Source: JABWCQ01 sp964530625
GTDB lineage: Bacteria > Electryoneota > RPQS01
Reading direction: 5' to 3'
Assembly (NCBI GenBank): GCA_964530625.1
Contig: CAZHAK010000007.1
Coordinates: forward strand, 67,616 to 131,615
Length of the DNA: 64,000 bases
Positions 35,701 through 43,392 of the stretch are shown in pieces. A program made the position numbers and the translations under genes. The stretch's first letter is position 1, and every line of letters starts with the position of its first letter. Under the pieces are notes generated by a model, which saw nothing but the letters and a program-made list of their open reading frames with translations, ran no database searches and had not been told where the DNA came from.

Positions 35701-36517
35701 CTTCCGATATATTCCACTCAAAAATGCAGCGGCGGAAGCTAGCTTGGCCCGAGGCCGTCACCGCTCCGCCACTGTTGAAGCTGACATTATATCGAAAAAT
35801 ACAATCTAGATAAACTGGAGCGCCAAACCGAGAATGAATCGCACCGGCTTCCTTGCCGGAACGATTCCCCAAGAATTCACAGCGCTCGAATCGCGAGTTC
35901 GACGAGTTATTTACGAATGCCGCGCCGCCGTCCTTCGCTGAGCGATTTCCTACGAATTTGCAATCATAGCAACCCGCTGATGTGCCGCTTGTGACGAACA
36001 ATCCGCCGCCGTTGCTTCCGGAATAGTTGTTCGCAAATGTGCTATGCCTGAAAACTACGTGTGTACCCGCGCCACTAATAAAAGCTCCGCCGCCCGTACT
36101 GTCTTGCGACGAACCGAATATGGCGTTCCCGTTGTCAATCACACAGTAATCAAATTGCGTGCTGTCCGCCCCGACAAGCCTGAGCCCTCTCCAGCCACCC
36201 GGCCCTTGGTTCCCCGAGGACACGAAGGTGGATGTTATGACAACAGAGTCTGTTTCTGTTCCAACAACTCGCAGATGGCCATTCACGATGAATCTGTAAT
36301 GACCCTCAAACTCAACCCGAGTTCCGGGCAAGAGCACGAGCCCACTGCCGTTTGCAACGATAATGTCACCCCCGCCTACAATGTAGGGACTATTTTGAGC
36401 TGTCCAGACCCCGCTGACGTTGCCGGGAGGCACAATAGTTTCACCAAACAAAGGATCCACGAAGAGACAAACCACCCCTAACAGGGTTCCTAACCATTTC
36501 AGGAAACCAATCTTCAC
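32798..36517 (-). CDS. Large secreted right-handed beta-helix protein, second paralog
   Basis: This 1239-residue protein has a signal peptide (MKIGFLKWLGTLLGVVCLF, cleavage near PLFG). Many beta-helix coils follow (GGG-x-F/Y, N-C-x-F/I-x-x-N, S-S-P). As in the protein at 967-4353 there are two modules. Each is headed by a capping segment (SGVWTAQNSPYIVGG; later GVMSGTLPTGSHRVYG near residue 690), an AGTELEFMGPYG-type stretch and an RWRG motif. The C-terminal 85 residues (NPWTPQKLVISAQD onwards) form an FN3-like domain. AGGTGA lies just before the ATG. No enzymatic motif is recognised. It is likely a surface or released polysaccharide-binding protein. It stands alone with its own terminator. 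Confidence 0.85.
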   Translation of the reverse strand: MKIGFLKWLGTLLGVVCLFVDPLFGETIVPPGNVSGVWTAQNSPYIVGGGDIIVANGSGLVLLPGTRVEFEGHYRFIVNGHLRVVGTETDSVVITSTFVSSGNQGPGGWRGLRLVGADSTQFDYCVIDNGNAIFGSSQDSTGGGAFISGAGTHVVFRHSTFANNYSGSNGGGLFVTSGTSAGCYDCKFVGNRSAKDGGAAFVNNSSNSRFERCEFLGNRSGKEAGAIHSRFGAPVYLDCIFRYNVSFNSGGAVTASGQASFRRCIFEWNISEVSQGGGLYFYDSSTRATLDSCLIYRNRTLLRDGGGAYCWEAAPRFTDCQFVENESADDGGGVHCYRPGANPIFTRCVFERNTAADRGGGMKISRESFATVTDCQIRNNRSNGRGGGGVFCRLQAGPVFTNCVIENNSSAGTGGGICTIESNPRFQGCLIRGNVTDSLGGGVFAYSSDVDMTNCTVSENHALMHGGALSLRESSPDITACRLQDNFADSLGGAIYLANALPMFTNCLITGNRGEVMGGVAVVSSSSPTFLHCTMVANSSPYGNSFVISQSPGMILNSIISGNSSGNGSGNSPVGIGFVGGSIAWTIRNTLFYAIGSQSFVGAVPVGLGQLTSTNANGTICDGYGNMFGDPGFVGTGAEPYQLDTLSSLVKNAGSIAGLASDIIGEARPVPVGSLPDLGCYESEQSNVGRGLWGVMSGTLPTGSHRVYGDLVVPQGSELVINAGTELEFMGPYGILVYGVLTVDGNTADSVFMFADTIANPPRWRGIRFYGSESSASRLKFLSLSNASSSQIDSSGGGFGFFGGSSPEINASSVVNCTAVTEGGGIRVVSGSPILTECIFSRCRATSGGAIRVESDGNISFSQGLIANCTADIGGAVSAQNCQLTFAHVSLSDNGAEEGGALHVRNSIVELSYVTMSNNSSDIFGGAMYGSGSEFNCDSLRLVSNRSNNGGGLYLTNCMGEIVGIECLNNVASGSGGAARILGGSVLLKQGLFVGNIAVQFGGVLRMSSDSSRVERCTIIDNYANTGSAAYLEASSAVMSSCQITNNGPAVYFQASSAARILNCNFTRNSGVNFQYYLNNPGNGPASIGVLNSANHLEYSSDTYSNLFVDPMYADYDGENYSLSLSSPCMDAGSPGAACDPDLTYVEIGAFYTPYVVNPWTPQKLVISAQDTSVLILKWTPAKSTRLCDQSGLIFEVEKLDSLGVWQQIYLTQDTTCVLPLDAEVRQVTPLRVRSAVAP

Positions 36518-36720
36518 CTAAACTCCGCATTTTCATTCGTGCATCAGGCCTTGCCAGGTCATCCCAATAGAATTCAAATCAATTGGCCACAATAATTAAT
36601 TTTAAGCACAGATTATCCAAGTGTCAAGACCTCATGCTAAGAAATACCAAGTTATGCAAATTTCTATATAAGCCTGTCATCATCTAAGCTTTGAGCAACA
36701 CTTTTCAAGCTCCCATAAGC

Positions 36721-36750
36721 GTCAAAAGCCTGTATTTACAGGCTTTTGAC
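36721..36750 (-). terminator. Perfect inverted repeat after the flippase gene
   Basis: GTCAAAAGCCTGTA (36721-36734) and TACAGGCTTTTGAC (36737-36750) are perfect 14-bp inverted arms with a two-base gap. The arm carries a TTTT run. It lies 19 bases after the flippase stop on the minus strand. It probably acts as a terminator, separating the flippase from the beta-helix gene. Confidence 0.65.
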
Positions 36751-36768
36751 TTGATCTCCCGATAACAA

Positions 36769-38019
36769 TTACTCTCCCCGAAGCACTTTTCGTAAGTGTG
36801 CCTGAAGCACGAAACCCAAAATGGCGTAGCTGGCTGTCAAAATCCATGGGGCCGCCGACAAATCAAATAAGGAGACAAGTATCAGATTCGCCACGGCATT
36901 CACTAACACTATCGCGATGATCCACGGAATTGCGTAGCGGGGACGCCCCAACCCGACAAGGATGTTGGCACCTGTGCTAAACATCGGCTCAAGCAATGCC
37001 GCCGGCAATAAAGCCAGCACAAATGGAATTGCGTCCGCATACTTATGACCTAACAAAGCAGGAATAACAGGATCGGCATAAAACCAAAGAGCAAGTACGG
37101 CAGGAATCCCTACCGCCCAAACCCCGGACAAGGCAAACTTGAGTTTGCTGGCAAGCCTGGGCAAATCTCCCGCCGCCGCAAGCTTTGCAGCCATCGGATA
37201 CAACAAAAAATTCATGGCCTGTGAGACCAGAGCAAAGAGCCTCAAGAACGTCTTCGCGGCAATATACGGCGCCAGCACAGCAGGCCCCAAAACAGCCCCT
37301 AATACCAATAAATCACCCTGCTGAAAATAAATGTCCCCAATCGCCAGAATCCCCGTCCACTTTCCGAAATGGGAAACCTCTTTGTAATCGGCGCGATTAA
37401 ACGTCGGGCGCAGCACAATCGGATAGCGTACGACACCGGCAAAAGATGAGATTACAATGGCGCCTGTATTCACCATTAGGGCAGTCTCTGCGTCCACAAG
37501 CAATCCCGCCTGAGCAAGTACAACAAAACCTACAAGACTGCCAAAGAAATAGCATGCCTCGATCACAAACACGCGCCGGAGCTTGCCTTCTGCTTGCCCT
37601 AGAGCAATTGCCAAATCACGCGGCACCAAAATAAGCAAAGCCAGACAGGTTAACCCCGTCTCAACGCCAGACAGCCCCAAAGCTGGCAAGAGCACGGCGC
37701 CCACCGCAATCCCGATCAGTGTGGTAAAAAGCGACAGACCGACAATCGCCCCCAATATGCGTTCGCCCGCACCAGAGGCCCAGCGCTGCACCAGAGTCAG
37801 TGCCCATAGCCCCCTCGTGCACATCGCTGCCACATTCAAGAATGCCCAGGCTACTCCGTATGAGCCATACTCCTCAACCGGAAGAGCACGCAGCAACACA
37901 AAAATGACCCCCAGCCCGTAAAATGCTGGAAGACCCTTGATAGCCAGCGCCCAACCTGCCCGTAGAATGGCCCTGCTGCCGCCTGCTTGATGGACAAGCC
38001 TCTTCAACTCACCTCGCAA
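36769..38019 (-). CDS. Polysaccharide flippase-like membrane protein (Wzx/MOP type)
   Basis: This 416-residue integral membrane protein has about twelve hydrophobic segments and small, basic loops. The N-terminal pattern (RAGWALAIKGLPAFYGL, then LPVEEYGSYGVAWAFLNVA) matches oligosaccharide flippases of the MOP superfamily (RfbX/Wzx-like), where L-x-x-EEYG follows the first helix. It would move lipid-linked sugars across the inner membrane. It stands alone, with no glycosyltransferase beside it, so the substrate is open. It is divergent from the outer-membrane protein at 38135, with 115 bases between. Confidence 0.75.
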   Translation of the reverse strand: MRGELKRLVHQAGGSRAILRAGWALAIKGLPAFYGLGVIFVLLRALPVEEYGSYGVAWAFLNVAAMCTRGLWALTLVQRWASGAGERILGAIVGLSLFTTLIGIAVGAVLLPALGLSGVETGLTCLALLILVPRDLAIALGQAEGKLRRVFVIEACYFFGSLVGFVVLAQAGLLVDAETALMVNTGAIVISSFAGVVRYPIVLRPTFNRADYKEVSHFGKWTGILAIGDIYFQQGDLLVLGAVLGPAVLAPYIAAKTFLRLFALVSQAMNFLLYPMAAKLAAAGDLPRLASKLKFALSGVWAVGIPAVLALWFYADPVIPALLGHKYADAIPFVLALLPAALLEPMFSTGANILVGLGRPRYAIPWIIAIVLVNAVANLILVSLFDLSAAPWILTASYAILGFVLQAHLRKVLRGE

Positions 38020-38134
38020 TTTGCATAGAATGTGGAATTTAGGTAGATTTTTGGATAAATGGTAGTCAATTTACGGAATCATTTCGCCATCTTTCGAGTT
38101 TAAGTGAGGTAACCTCATCAACCGGACTTCTTTC

Positions 38135-40531
38135 TTGCGACAACTTATTCTCTCCTTTGTTCTCGGTATTGCACCCCTCTCATTTGCCCAGATGCCCGTG
38201 TTCTCGATTTCGGGAACAGTCGTTGACTCAATCTCCGGAGCACCGCTCGAGTATGCCACCTTTATTCTTCATGCCGCTAACGATAGCTCCCAGATAACAG
38301 GAATCGCTGCCGGACCCAACGGCAATTTCAAGCTGGACAGTCTGCGGCCCGGCCAGTTCTTCGCACGGGTGAGTTTCCTTGGCTACCGGCTTAAGACCCT
38401 GACCGACCTTAGTTTGAACCGCGAACAGCGCGACCTGCGGCTTGGCGCGATTCAACTCGCTCCGATGAGTCTTGAATCCGCTGAAGTCACCATCGAAGCC
38501 GAGCGCATGGCTGTTGAATACCACGTCGAAAAAAAGGTCATCAACGTCGCTCAACAGAATCTTTCTCCCATCGGTACCGCCGCCGATGTTCTGGCCAACG
38601 CCCCCTCCGTCTCGGTGGACATAGAGGGCAATGTCAAACTGCGTGGCAGCTCAAACTTCACGGTGATGATTGACGGGCGACCAAGCATCCTTGATGCTAA
38701 CGATGCGCTGCAACAGATTCCCGCTGGAACCATTGACAAATTAGAAATCATTACTAATCCCTCCTCTCGTTTCAGCGCTGAAGGAACCGCCGGGATTATC
38801 AACGTCATTCCGCTTCGCCGCCAAAGTGCCGATGTCTCTGGGCTGATCAATGCTCGCAGTACGACCGATGAGCGCCGAGGCGTGGATTTCTCGCTCGTTC
38901 GGCCCGTCGGTAAAGCCGCGTTGACCATCGGCGGAGATATCGGAATCAACCGCGACCCCGGTGACTCCCGCTCTGAAACCCGCACTACTTTTCAAGATGT
39001 CACAACAACAGTGCACAGCAACGGCTCTTCAGTTAGAAACCGTGACTCCGGTGGGCTGCGCGCAGAGTTGGATGTTCCGCTCGGGCTGCGTGACAATATC
39101 GTATTCGGAGGACGATGGGGTCAGCGCTCGTATGGAAGGCTCAGTGACTTGCAGCATCAGCAGTCGGATGACCTGACACCTGCCACCACATTCTTAACAT
39201 CGCACAATGAGTCTGAACGTGACTTCAATTTCGTCTCAGGGTTCGCCAATTGGAAACACAAGTATCCCGAAGATGACCACAGCTGGACAATGGATTTCAG
39301 CTTTGGCCGCCGGAGTGGCGATGAATATACATTGAATGACAGCTTTGATGAAAACGGAACGCTGATCAATGGCCTGAAATCTACCGAAGACGGCCCTGGA
39401 ATGCGCATGGAGCTTAAAGCTGACTATGTTCGGCCCATGGGCAAGAATAGAAAACTCGAAAGCGGCGTCTCTGCGAACTCGGGAGATAGTGAAGATATTT
39501 ATGCGCAATACCAGTATGATTTTCAAACCGGAACGTATGTTGAACAATCGGAATTCAGAAATTCAACCCGCTTCAGACGCCTCTTGCCTGCGGCCTACAC
39601 CATGTATTCAGATGTCCGCGGAAAACTCGAATACCAAATCGGCTTGCGGAGTGAATATCTGTATCGAAAAATTGAGCGACTTGGCACTACCGAAGAATTC
39701 AAGATTGACAGATTAGACCTCTATCCGTCCGCGCATACCGCCTATGAACTGGGAGGCAGCAAACAAGCCGCCCTTAGCTACACCCGCCGCGTTGAGCACG
39801 CTAGACCGTGGGTGCTTGAGCCCTTCATTACATGGGAGGATGCCTACTCTGTGCGCTCGGGAAACCCGGATTTGAAACCGGAGTTCATTGATTCCTATGA
39901 GCTAGGTTATCAGACTATAGTCTTTGGACAATATTCCGGAATCGAAACGTTCTATCGTGTGAAACACAACAATATCGAATACCTGCGCAGCGTCTACGCC
40001 GAAAATGTCACGCTTCGCCGTCCCGTTAACGTGGGCAGGCAGTTTTCTCTCGGTGTCGAGTTACGCACGGATATCGTCGTTCGGAAAGGGTGGACGACTG
40101 GAATTTCAGGCAGTTTATACGACCAGCGAGTGGCGGGAGAAGCCGACGGAGTAACGTTTGACGATCACAATTTCAGCTATGATGCAAAAGTCAACAACAT
40201 CACGGCCCTCGGTAAGAGTACCAAACTGCAACTTGACGCGCAATACAACGGTCCGGAACTCACATCGCAAGGAACGTCAGAACCCACCGTCACCGTCAAC
40301 GCCGGACTCCGTCAGGAGTTCTTGGAGAAGCGCCTGAACGTCGCTCTGCAAGTACGCGACATCTTCGCCAGCAGCAAGCGCGAATCCACGTCCGAAGCTC
40401 CCGGTCTGTACAGCTACGATTATTTCTCTATGGATGCTCCGGTCATAACCCTCAGCATCGGCTATTCCTTCAACAACTTCAAGAAAAATCGCGACGCCGT
40501 TCGCGGCAACGTCAACGGCGACGACTTTTAG
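38135..40531 (+). CDS. Outer-membrane beta-barrel receptor with carboxypeptidase-like N-terminal domain
   Basis: This 798-residue outer-membrane protein has a signal peptide (RQLILSFVLGIAPLSFA). A carboxypeptidase-regulatory-like domain (about 22-110; GTVVDSISGAPLEYATF) precedes a TonB-receptor plug-like domain (about 125-225; NAPSVSVDIEGNVKLRGSSN, IDGRPS, GIINVI), then a beta-barrel to the C-terminus. This is the family-3 outer-membrane barrel pattern of the FCB group, related to TonB-dependent receptors. No SusD partner is present. The start is uncertain. TTG at 38135 has no ribosome site, while GAGGT at 38106-38110 is well spaced only for an ATC at 38117. A terminator follows. Confidence 0.85.
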   Translation: MRQLILSFVLGIAPLSFAQMPVFSISGTVVDSISGAPLEYATFILHAANDSSQITGIAAGPNGNFKLDSLRPGQFFARVSFLGYRLKTLTDLSLNREQRDLRLGAIQLAPMSLESAEVTIEAERMAVEYHVEKKVINVAQQNLSPIGTAADVLANAPSVSVDIEGNVKLRGSSNFTVMIDGRPSILDANDALQQIPAGTIDKLEIITNPSSRFSAEGTAGIINVIPLRRQSADVSGLINARSTTDERRGVDFSLVRPVGKAALTIGGDIGINRDPGDSRSETRTTFQDVTTTVHSNGSSVRNRDSGGLRAELDVPLGLRDNIVFGGRWGQRSYGRLSDLQHQQSDDLTPATTFLTSHNESERDFNFVSGFANWKHKYPEDDHSWTMDFSFGRRSGDEYTLNDSFDENGTLINGLKSTEDGPGMRMELKADYVRPMGKNRKLESGVSANSGDSEDIYAQYQYDFQTGTYVEQSEFRNSTRFRRLLPAAYTMYSDVRGKLEYQIGLRSEYLYRKIERLGTTEEFKIDRLDLYPSAHTAYELGGSKQAALSYTRRVEHARPWVLEPFITWEDAYSVRSGNPDLKPEFIDSYELGYQTIVFGQYSGIETFYRVKHNNIEYLRSVYAENVTLRRPVNVGRQFSLGVELRTDIVVRKGWTTGISGSLYDQRVAGEADGVTFDDHNFSYDAKVNNITALGKSTKLQLDAQYNGPELTSQGTSEPTVTVNAGLRQEFLEKRLNVALQVRDIFASSKRESTSEAPGLYSYDYFSMDAPVITLSIGYSFNNFKKNRDAVRGNVNGDDF

Positions 40532-40566
40532 CCGCGCAATTTTGATTCTGATCGATTCGTTACCTA

Positions 40567-40593
40567 AGAGCCCCGTAATCGCGGGGCTTTCTT
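40567..40593 (+). terminator. Terminator of the outer-membrane receptor gene
   Basis: AGCCCCG (40569-40575) and CGGGGCT (40582-40588) form a stem with a 6-base loop followed by TTCTT, 37 bases after the stop codon. Confidence 0.8.
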
Positions 40594-40631
40594 ATTGGGC
40601 GAAAGCTTGCTAGGACAACCAACTATCGCAA

Positions 40632-40663
40632 TAAAAAGGCGGACCCGAAAATCCCGGGTCCGC
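40632..40663 (-). terminator. Terminator of the leftward fimbrial-like subunit gene
   Basis: GCGGACCCG (40639-40647) and CGGGTCCGC (40655-40663) form a 9-bp stem. On the minus strand the hairpin is followed by CTTTTTAT. It lies 26 bases after the stop of the gene at 40689. Confidence 0.85.
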
Positions 40664-40688
40664 TCGTATGCATTACAAGCGCAGGCCG

Positions 40689-41168
40689 CTATGCATCTGT
40701 CAATGTGAATGTCACAACGTGAACATCTGATCCATTCCCTTGAGCCGCAGTCGCCGAAGCTCTGTAGCTGGACGTACACCCACCGGTCGTTGTGGCAACT
40801 CCGGTCACATAGTCCGTTGCCGTTGTGGACAACGTGATCTCGCCGCTCGTCGTCCCGCCGGAAACTCCTGTTGCGGTCACTCGCAGCGTAAATGTTGCTC
40901 CCGCATTGTCCGTTGCCGCCGTGATCTTTTTGGACGCCTCGTTGGTCGTCCACAAGAGACCCGTCGTGGCATCGGTATCGTCATCCGGGTCTGAGCCGGG
41001 TGTCGCTGTATTGAGCGACAGAGTGATGTCGCCGCCGGTTACAGCAAGCTCGTTAATGACACTGACCGTCACGGTAACCTGATGGTTGTCATTGTTAGCC
41101 GCCGTTGACAAACTTGCGGTTCCCAATATGACGATGATCAAGACGAGAAAAATTCGCCCGTTTCTCAT
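40689..41168 (-). CDS. Small secreted beta-sandwich protein, fimbrial-subunit-like (A)
   Basis: This 159-residue protein has a signal peptide (MRNGRIFLVLIIVILGTASL, cleavage near STA). The mature N-terminus (NNDNHQVTVTVSVINELAVT) is an alternating hydrophobic strand before a beta-rich domain with GGDITLSL, a DATTGLLWTTN segment, one Cys in TTGGC, and a C-terminal strand VVTFTLTDA. It is very similar to the protein at 41593 and related to that at 42104. Size, fold and the chaperone-like and usher-like genes nearby suggest a pilus or coat subunit of a chaperone-usher-like pathway (inference). It is divergent from the other genes of the locus and has its own terminator. No named family could be assigned with confidence. 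Confidence 0.7.
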   Translation of the reverse strand: MRNGRIFLVLIIVILGTASLSTAANNDNHQVTVTVSVINELAVTGGDITLSLNTATPGSDPDDDTDATTGLLWTTNEASKKITAATDNAGATFTLRVTATGVSGGTTSGEITLSTTATDYVTGVATTTGGCTSSYRASATAAQGNGSDVHVVTFTLTDA

Positions 41169-41592
41169 TGCTGATCCTCTATCTATACTATTAACAAATT
41201 ATTACAGAAGTTCGTCATTCCTCGCGGCTTCCATACGTTGCTGTTTTCAGCTGCCAAAAGGCTCCGAAGGGAAAGCGTTCAACGACATACTATCTGCAAT
41301 TCCTAGGCCCCGACTAATCTGCTACAAAGCACCTGATTTAAGCACTTGAAAAATATAAAGAAATCGACGGAGATGAAGCAGGCCATACTCGGGCTTCATT
41401 TACACGGCTCAACACTCGCTATCCAACTCCAGTCACTTTTATGGCAAAACTTACCCTGCAAGTCTCAGCGAAGCTTGGCCATATCTATTGACAAATCCCA
41501 AATGTTTAACTAACTTTACGAAAAGTATATGTTACAGATACTTAAAGTGGTTTTGTCAGAATTCTGGGTGCGCTAAACTGACAGGTTAAACT
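41169..41592. other. Divergent control region of the fimbrial-like locus
   Basis: 424 bases between the leftward subunit gene and the rightward subunit-chaperone-barrel operon. It is AT-rich near the right end and has no credible gene. It probably holds both promoters. A weak rightward candidate is listed separately. No inverted repeats pointing to phase variation were noticed. Confidence 0.6.
41488..41516 (+). promoter_or_regulatory. Possible promoter of the fimbrial-like operon
   Basis: A perfect TTGACA (41488-41493) is followed after 17 bases by TAACTT (41511-41516), a poor -10 match. It lies 76 bases before the ATG at 41593. The -35 match is exact, but the pair is weak overall. Confidence 0.3.
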
Positions 41593-42072
41593 ATGGTCTT
41601 CAGAGATGTTACGGTAAAACTTGTCCTGCTCTGTAGCCTGTGTCTTCACGGGTCGTTTGCGGCTACAACGGATAGCCATACGGTCACAGTGACCGTCAAC
41701 ACAATCAACGAACTCTCCATTGTCGGCGGTAATATTACTCTGACAGTGGCCACTGCGACTGCAGGCTCCGAACCTGATGCTGACACCGACGCAACAACCG
41801 GTTTACTCTGGACAAGCAATGTCTCAGCCAAGAAGATTACAATCCAGACAGATCTCAGTTCGCCGACCTTCACCTTGAATGCGGTCGCGCTGGGAGCAAG
41901 CGGCGGAACGGCAGCTTCACAAGTCACCGTATCCACCTCGGCACAAGACTTCATCACAGATGTTGCGACGACTACCGGAGCCTGCACCAATCAATACACC
42001 GGAAGCGCGACCGCCGCCGAAGGAACCGGTTCTGATATTCACTCCGTCACTTTCACCATCACAGATATTTAA
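41593..42072 (+). CDS. Small secreted beta-sandwich protein, fimbrial-subunit-like (B)
   Basis: This 159-residue protein has a signal peptide ending near HGSFA. The mature N-terminus (ATTDSHTVTVTVNTINELSI) is an alternating beta strand, followed by GGNITLTV, DATTGLLWTSN, AKKITIQTD, one Cys in TTGAC, and a C-terminal HSVTFTITDI strand. It is closely related to subunit A and less so to the next gene. Chaperone-usher subunits use such an N-terminal strand to complete a neighbour's fold, so by analogy this could be a polymerising subunit. It is the first gene of a four-gene rightward operon, 31 bases before the next. Confidence 0.7.
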   Translation: MVFRDVTVKLVLLCSLCLHGSFAATTDSHTVTVTVNTINELSIVGGNITLTVATATAGSEPDADTDATTGLLWTSNVSAKKITIQTDLSSPTFTLNAVALGASGGTAASQVTVSTSAQDFITDVATTTGACTNQYTGSATAAEGTGSDIHSVTFTITDI

Positions 42073-42103
42073 CAGCACGACGAAAGACTGATCAATAAGA
42101 AGA

Positions 42104-42556
42104 ATGAAAATCCTGACGAGACTTGCGTTTTCAGCTGTCGCGTGGACGATTTTCCACGGGTCGGTCACGGGTGCAAATGTTGCAATCTTGAACGGAAATG
42201 TTAGTCTGGTTGTCTCCACCGCCACCGCAGGTTCTGAACCGAATCCCGTCACAGACCAGACCACCCAACTGGAGTGGGACAACAGTGTGATGAGTGCGCC
42301 CACCAAAAAAATTACCGTTCGCACTAATATCGCCAGTCCGCAGTTCCTGCTGAAAGTCCAAGCGCTTAACATCTCAGTCGGAGGAGGTTCGTCTGCTGGC
42401 GAAATCACTGTCTCGACTATCGAAACCGATTTCATCAATAACATTCCTGAAACCGGAACCAAGACCTGTGATCTTCGGTACACCGCCTCCGCTTTGGCCT
42501 CCGATGGCACCGGCGTAGAAAACCACACGATCACCTATACCATTGTTGATCAATAG
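42104..42556 (+). CDS. Fimbrial-subunit-like protein lacking the N-terminal strand (C)
   Basis: This 150-residue protein has a signal peptide (MKILTRLAFSAVAWTIFHGS, cleavage near VTG). The mature part starts ANVAILNGNVSLVVSTATAG, aligning with GGNITL of the other two subunits but about 14 residues shorter, so the alternating N-terminal strand is missing. It keeps the same core (AGSEPNPVTDQTTQLEWDN, KKITVRT), one Cys (TKTC) and a C-terminal HTITYTIVDQ strand. If the locus assembles a fibre by strand exchange, this would be a tip or capping subunit. That is inference from the alignment by eye. It sits between subunit B and the chaperone-like gene. Confidence 0.65.
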   Translation: MKILTRLAFSAVAWTIFHGSVTGANVAILNGNVSLVVSTATAGSEPNPVTDQTTQLEWDNSVMSAPTKKITVRTNIASPQFLLKVQALNISVGGGSSAGEITVSTIETDFINNIPETGTKTCDLRYTASALASDGTGVENHTITYTIVDQ

Positions 42557-42586
42557 CCGACGGGAATCTCTTTGAGAAAGAGCGAT

Positions 42587-43390
42587 ATGACTACTTACCG
42601 AGTCCGTGTTCTCTTCCTACTAACGGGACTTTGCATCTCGTTTGTGCCCGTAGCGGTCGCGGTTACCATTGCATCACTCACCCACGAACGAGCCGCTGCC
42701 GCAGGCGAAAACTATGACGGCTTCATTGAAATCGTCAACAAGAGCGACAATCCTGCCGTCATCGAAGTCTATCAGACTGATTATGAATTCCAAAGTGACG
42801 GAAGCAATTCCTTTGGAGAACCGGGAGCGCTCGCGAGATCCAATGCCAAATGGATAGATTTCAGTCCCAACCGGATCACAATCCCGCCCCGCGAAACGTA
42901 TCATGTTGACTACTCGGTAACGGTCCCCGATGACGCCTCGCTCTCCGGTACCTACTGGAGTATGCTGATGGTTGAAGAAATTAACCGCGACAGCGGTGCC
43001 GGAGATCCACGAGATAATCAGGCGTCCATCTCGCAAGTCATTCGCTATGGTGTCCAGTGTATCACCCATATCGGCGAATCGGGAGAGTCCGATCTTGAGA
43101 TTACGGACGCAGAGTTGCTAGCCGCAGAACTGGAGTCGAAAGAGCTTCAACTGGATGTGAAGAACAATGGCAATCGCTGGGCTGTCCCGATTATCTGGGC
43201 CGAACTTTATGATCATGCTGGAAAATCTGCGGGTAAATTTGAGTGCGAAAAAAAGAGAATTTTCCCCGGTACTTCCGTACGCTTTCTCATTAACTTGGGC
43301 AACCAATTGAGTGGAAAATACAAAGCACTTGTGGTGATTGATAGCGGCGAAGAAAATGTGCTCGGGGCGAAATACGATTTAGAATTCTGA
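42587..43390 (+). CDS. Periplasmic chaperone-like protein of the fimbrial-like locus
   Basis: This 267-residue protein has a signal peptide (MTTYRVRVLFLLTGLCISFV, cleavage near AVA). Two Ig-like halves follow. The first (about 25-125) has the pattern GENYDGFIEIVNKSD, YQTDYEF, FSPNRITIPPRETYHVDYSV, SGTYWSMLMVEE. The second (about 160-267) includes LDVKNNGNRWAVP and ends AKYDLEF. This layout is like periplasmic pilus chaperones, with the P-P-x-E/G-x-x-x-V segment and an L/M-x-V-E strand. Sequence similarity to named PapD-type families is too low for me to call. The start is ATG at 42587 rather than the in-frame TTG at 42572, which precedes the signal peptide. It lies two bases before the barrel gene. 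Confidence 0.65.
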   Translation: MTTYRVRVLFLLTGLCISFVPVAVAVTIASLTHERAAAAGENYDGFIEIVNKSDNPAVIEVYQTDYEFQSDGSNSFGEPGALARSNAKWIDFSPNRITIPPRETYHVDYSVTVPDDASLSGTYWSMLMVEEINRDSGAGDPRDNQASISQVIRYGVQCITHIGESGESDLEITDAELLAAELESKELQLDVKNNGNRWAVPIIWAELYDHAGKSAGKFECEKKRIFPGTSVRFLINLGNQLSGKYKALVVIDSGEENVLGAKYDLEF

Positions 43391-43392
43391 CC

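Noticed and set aside
32798..36517. CRISPR-like or tandem DNA repeats in the GC-rich glycine stretches
   Set aside because: The repeats exist at protein level (beta-helix coils). DNA copies differ and spacing is irregular.
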